64,000 nucleotides of DNA from positions 1-64,000 of the forward strand of contig DJOW01000033.1 of NCBI GenBank assembly GCA_002437305.1. The letters are read 5' to 3'. Origin of the DNA: Bacteroidales bacterium UBA6428 (GTDB lineage: Bacteria; Bacteroidota; Bacteroidia; Bacteroidales; UBA932). A program made the translations under genes and the position numbers. Shown here in pieces: positions 62,121 through 64,000 of this stretch (its first letter is position 1; each line of letters opens with the position of its first letter). The notes beneath the pieces were generated by a model. It was not told where the DNA came from, did no database searches, and saw only the letters and a program-made list of their open reading frames with translations.

Positions 62121-62654
62121 CTATTGAATCTTTGTGAGGTAGCCTTTTATGGCAGTAAAACTATCCAGTTGAGAGACATTCTTGCCTTCTGGATCTGAGA
62201 CGACAAAATCGAAAAGATTCCCGTCCATCTGCGTGCGGCCTATCTTGAACTTGGCCTCGGAAGTCCGTGCCATGTATTCAATGGCGAAGTCTGGTTTTTT
62301 GATCAAGGAGATGAAGAGATCCGGAGCCTGCTCCTCCAGCACGTTGAGTTTGTAGCGGGATGGCCTCCCTATCCAATCGAGGTCTTTCCTTGTGATTGTG
62401 GTCTGGATGCTCGTGATCAGCCTGTCTTCGTTTCCGATCTTACGGAAGTCCTGAAAGAACACGCAACCCTTGATGTTGTGTGCCCGGAAAAAGTTCATTA
62501 TGGCGGTTTTGCAGGCGTCGAAAGACTGGTCCTCCACATCGATGATCGCGACGTAGGAGTGAATCTTGCCGAGTGGCAGAATCCCCGTCGGGACGGTGCT
62601 TGAATGTTTCCGGAGGCTTCTCTTTCTGAAAAAATCCTTTATGAAATCCAACAT
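62121..62654 (-). CDS. Conserved small protein, probable DUF6913 family
   Basis: The 177-residue protein lacks a signal peptide. It has a basic N terminus (FFRKRSLRK) and a mixed alpha/beta body, with GKIHSYVAIIDVEDQSFDACKTAI and NIKGCVFFQDFRKIGNEDRL in the first half. The second half contains APDLFISLIKKPDFAIEYMARTSEAKFKIG. It resembles a short Bacteroidota-specific cytoplasmic family that I associate with DUF6913; no function is known. It sits 3 bases after the PfkB kinase gene and 6 bases before the DUF368 gene. Confidence 0.6.
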   Translation of the reverse strand: MLDFIKDFFRKRSLRKHSSTVPTGILPLGKIHSYVAIIDVEDQSFDACKTAIMNFFRAHNIKGCVFFQDFRKIGNEDRLITSIQTTITRKDLDWIGRPSRYKLNVLEEQAPDLFISLIKKPDFAIEYMARTSEAKFKIGRTQMDGNLFDFVVSDPEGKNVSQLDSFTAIKGYLTKIQ

Positions 62655-62657
62655 AAC

Positions 62658-63653
62658 CTACTGTTTTACAGAGTCGATCAACTCGCGGATCTCGCGCTTT
62701 GCGTCCTTCCATCTCGGGACATCGATCTTCGTGCCGATGACTTCGACGACCTTCGCAGCAATTATCGAGCCTACTTCACCGCAGACTTTGAGAGGCATTC
62801 CGAGTGAGTGCGCGTAGATGAATCCGGCGGCATAGGTGTCGCCTGCCCCCGTGGCGTCGACCGTGGCAGCCGGCCAAGCCTCTATGTAGTGATATTCATC
62901 GCCCCGCTTCACCATTGACCCGTTCTTGCCGATTTTCACTATGGCTATCTCACACTGGCCGGCAAGTGTGTCCAGAGCCTCCCTCGGCTCCTGTTTGGTG
63001 AACGCCCTCGCCTCTGTCTCATTGGCGAAGACTATGTCCACATAGCGGTCAACAAGGTTGTGGAAGAACGCCTCGTTGGACTCGACGACATTGTAGGACG
63101 CCATGTCGATCGAGATCTTGCATCCGGCTTCCTTCGCCATTTGGACTGCCCTGCGTATAAGATCCTGGTTCTGCACGAGATAGCCTTCAATGTGGAAGTA
63201 GTCATAGCCTTGGAAATATTCCGGTTTCAGATCCTCCGGCACAAGTTCCAGGGCGGCTCCCATGTAGTCGGCGAAAGTCCTTTCCGAGTTCGCGCCCGTG
63301 ATGAAGCACATCGCTCTTCCGGATCCCTTCGTCCCGGTCAAAAGGGTAGTCTTGACCCCGTACTGTTCGAGCGTGCTCTTGTAAAGATGACCTAATTCAT
63401 CATTGCCGATCTTTCCTATGAATCCTGACGGCATCCCAAAGATCGAGGTGCAGGTGATGGTGTTGGCCGCCGAGCCCCCGGGCACGTATTTGACGCCCAC
63501 CTCCTTGAGTTTGGACCAGATCCGGTCTCCGGTCTCTAGGTCCACATGCTGCATGCTTCCAGGAGGAAGATGGTACTCGCGGAGCATTTTCTCGTCAGGG
63601 AACACCGCGAGGATGTCCGTGAGAGCGTTGCCTATTCCAAGAACAGATTTCAT
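62658..63653 (-). CDS. PfkB family carbohydrate/adenosine kinase
   Basis: The 331-residue cytoplasmic kinase has the ribokinase-fold start GIGNALTDILAVF and GGSAANTITCTSIFGMPSGFIGKIGNDELG (about 59-88). The C-terminal catalytic signature is ATVDATGAGDTYAAGFIYAHS (near 270-290) with the catalytic Asp in GAGD. The N-terminal GNALTDILA and the long GGSAANT block resemble adenosine kinase-type members; the substrate is not certain. It is the first gene of the leftward operon with the small conserved protein and DUF368. Confidence 0.9.
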   Translation of the reverse strand: MKSVLGIGNALTDILAVFPDEKMLREYHLPPGSMQHVDLETGDRIWSKLKEVGVKYVPGGSAANTITCTSIFGMPSGFIGKIGNDELGHLYKSTLEQYGVKTTLLTGTKGSGRAMCFITGANSERTFADYMGAALELVPEDLKPEYFQGYDYFHIEGYLVQNQDLIRRAVQMAKEAGCKISIDMASYNVVESNEAFFHNLVDRYVDIVFANETEARAFTKQEPREALDTLAGQCEIAIVKIGKNGSMVKRGDEYHYIEAWPAATVDATGAGDTYAAGFIYAHSLGMPLKVCGEVGSIIAAKVVEVIGTKIDVPRWKDAKREIRELIDSVKQ

Positions 63654-63683
63654 AAATTCTTGTGATTAAGAAGTGTCATACTG

Positions 63684-63691
63684 CAAAGTTA
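63684..63691 (-). promoter_or_regulatory. Candidate -7 box (TAACTTTG) for the PfkB-DUF368 operon
   Basis: The minus-strand TAACTTTG matches TAnnTTTG, 30 bases before the kinase start; no -33 box is evident. Confidence 0.5.
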
Positions 63692-63704
63692 ACGAATATT
63701 TGAT

Positions 63705-63712
63705 TAAATTTG
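63705..63712 (+). promoter_or_regulatory. Candidate -7 box (TAAATTTG) for the last gene
   Basis: TAAATTTG ends 6 bases before the ATG at 63719, implying an almost leaderless transcript; no clear -33 box is seen. Confidence 0.45.
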
Positions 63713-63718
63713 TAGGCT

Positions 63719-64000
63719 ATGAATAAGAAGGCCGGGAATATTCTCAAATACGGAAGCTCCGTCGCGCTCGCGGCGGCTCTTCTGTACGGTTCGTTCCGTG
63801 GAGTGTGTTGGGGCGACTTTCTGCAAGGGCTGAAGGCATGCCGTTGGGGATTCGTCGTCCTTTCAATGGCTTTTGGTCTTCTTGCGTTCTATCTCAGGGC
63901 TTTGCGGTGGCGTGAGTTGCTTCTTCCCATCGACCGGACGACTTCCCGTCTGACCTGCTTCAACGCTATCAACATCAGCTATCTTGTGAACATGGTTCTT
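63719..64000 (+). CDS. YbhN/AglD-like (UPF0104, flippase-like) membrane protein, 5' part
   Basis: The first 94 codons are visible before the window ends. The product starts MNKKAGNILKYGSSVALAA, with membrane helices at about 11-28 and 45-62. FYLRALRWRELLLPIDRTTS and the following NAINISYLVNMVL match the RALRWR...Y..N pattern of the lysylphosphatidylglycerol synthetase-like/UPF0104 transmembrane family. Such proteins are related to lipid flippases. It is too short to assign a specific role. Confidence 0.7.
   Translation, partial: MNKKAGNILKYGSSVALAAALLYGSFRGVCWGDFLQGLKACRWGFVVLSMAFGLLAFYLRALRWRELLLPIDRTTSRLTCFNAINISYLVNMVL

Overview
The window comes from a member of the Bacteroidota, most likely order Bacteroidales. 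The evidence is two SusC/SusD pairs, a hybrid two-component PUL regulator, a fused SecDF, a GLPGLI-family protein, several -7 boxes of the form TAnnTTTG, and no obvious Shine-Dalgarno signals. Most of it is moderately GC-rich. The stretch from about 18.3 to 22.4 kb is clearly AT-richer and carries decayed genes.

Layout. (1) 1-7.1 kb: an envelope ABC exporter locus with a periplasmic adaptor (5' cut off), an ATPase and two MacB/FtsX-type permeases. Its intergenic gaps hold dispersed and inverted repeats and two related leaders directly upstream of the permease genes. (2) 7.1-11.6 kb, minus strand: an operon with a PD40/SPOR-like envelope protein, a sigma54-type response regulator and a histidine kinase. 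(3) 11.7-18.3 kb: secDF and aspA. Between them lie an Rpn/PD-(D/E)XK nuclease gene and two small fragments copied from the flanking genes, each with an internal deletion. (4) 18.4-22.3 kb: an AT-rich island with a frameshifted small secreted peptide gene, a GLPGLI gene and an outer-membrane receptor gene broken by two in-frame stops. (5) 22.4-45.6 kb: a small DMT-family membrane protein gene followed by a large polysaccharide utilisation locus (PUL). Its leftward arm is nagB, an MFS sugar transporter, a ThuA lipoprotein and a GH9 enzyme. Its rightward arm is the HTCS regulator, a ROK kinase, a GH18-ThuA fusion, two SusC/SusD pairs and an IPT/TIG lipoprotein. (6) 45.6-51.5 kb: tRNA-Leu and the rod-shape operon mreB-mreC-mreD-mrdA-rodA. 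(7) 51.5-64 kb: housekeeping genes ispD, an Lrp regulator, topA, PBP1A-ddl-prmC, an orphan lipoprotein, tRNA-Arg, a DUF368 (PopT-like) protein, a small conserved protein, a PfkB kinase, and the start of a YbhN-like membrane protein.

How the genes fit together. The PUL reads as a system for chitin-like or chitosan-like glycans. GH18 would cut internally, SusC/SusD and the IPT protein would bind and import, GH9 would act as cellulase or exo-glucosaminidase, and the MFS transporter, ROK kinase and NagB would feed glucosamine into glycolysis. No nagA or GH20 gene is present, which favours de-acetylated substrate. The wall genes (MreBCD, PBP2, RodA, PBP1A, Ddl, the DUF368 lipid-carrier translocase) are close to one another.

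The most unusual whole-window signal is the hexamer GAATAT and its complement ATATTC. By hand count they occur about 150 times in 64 kb, several times expectation, on both strands, in coding and noncoding DNA. The AT-rich island is the main stretch where the excess is missing.
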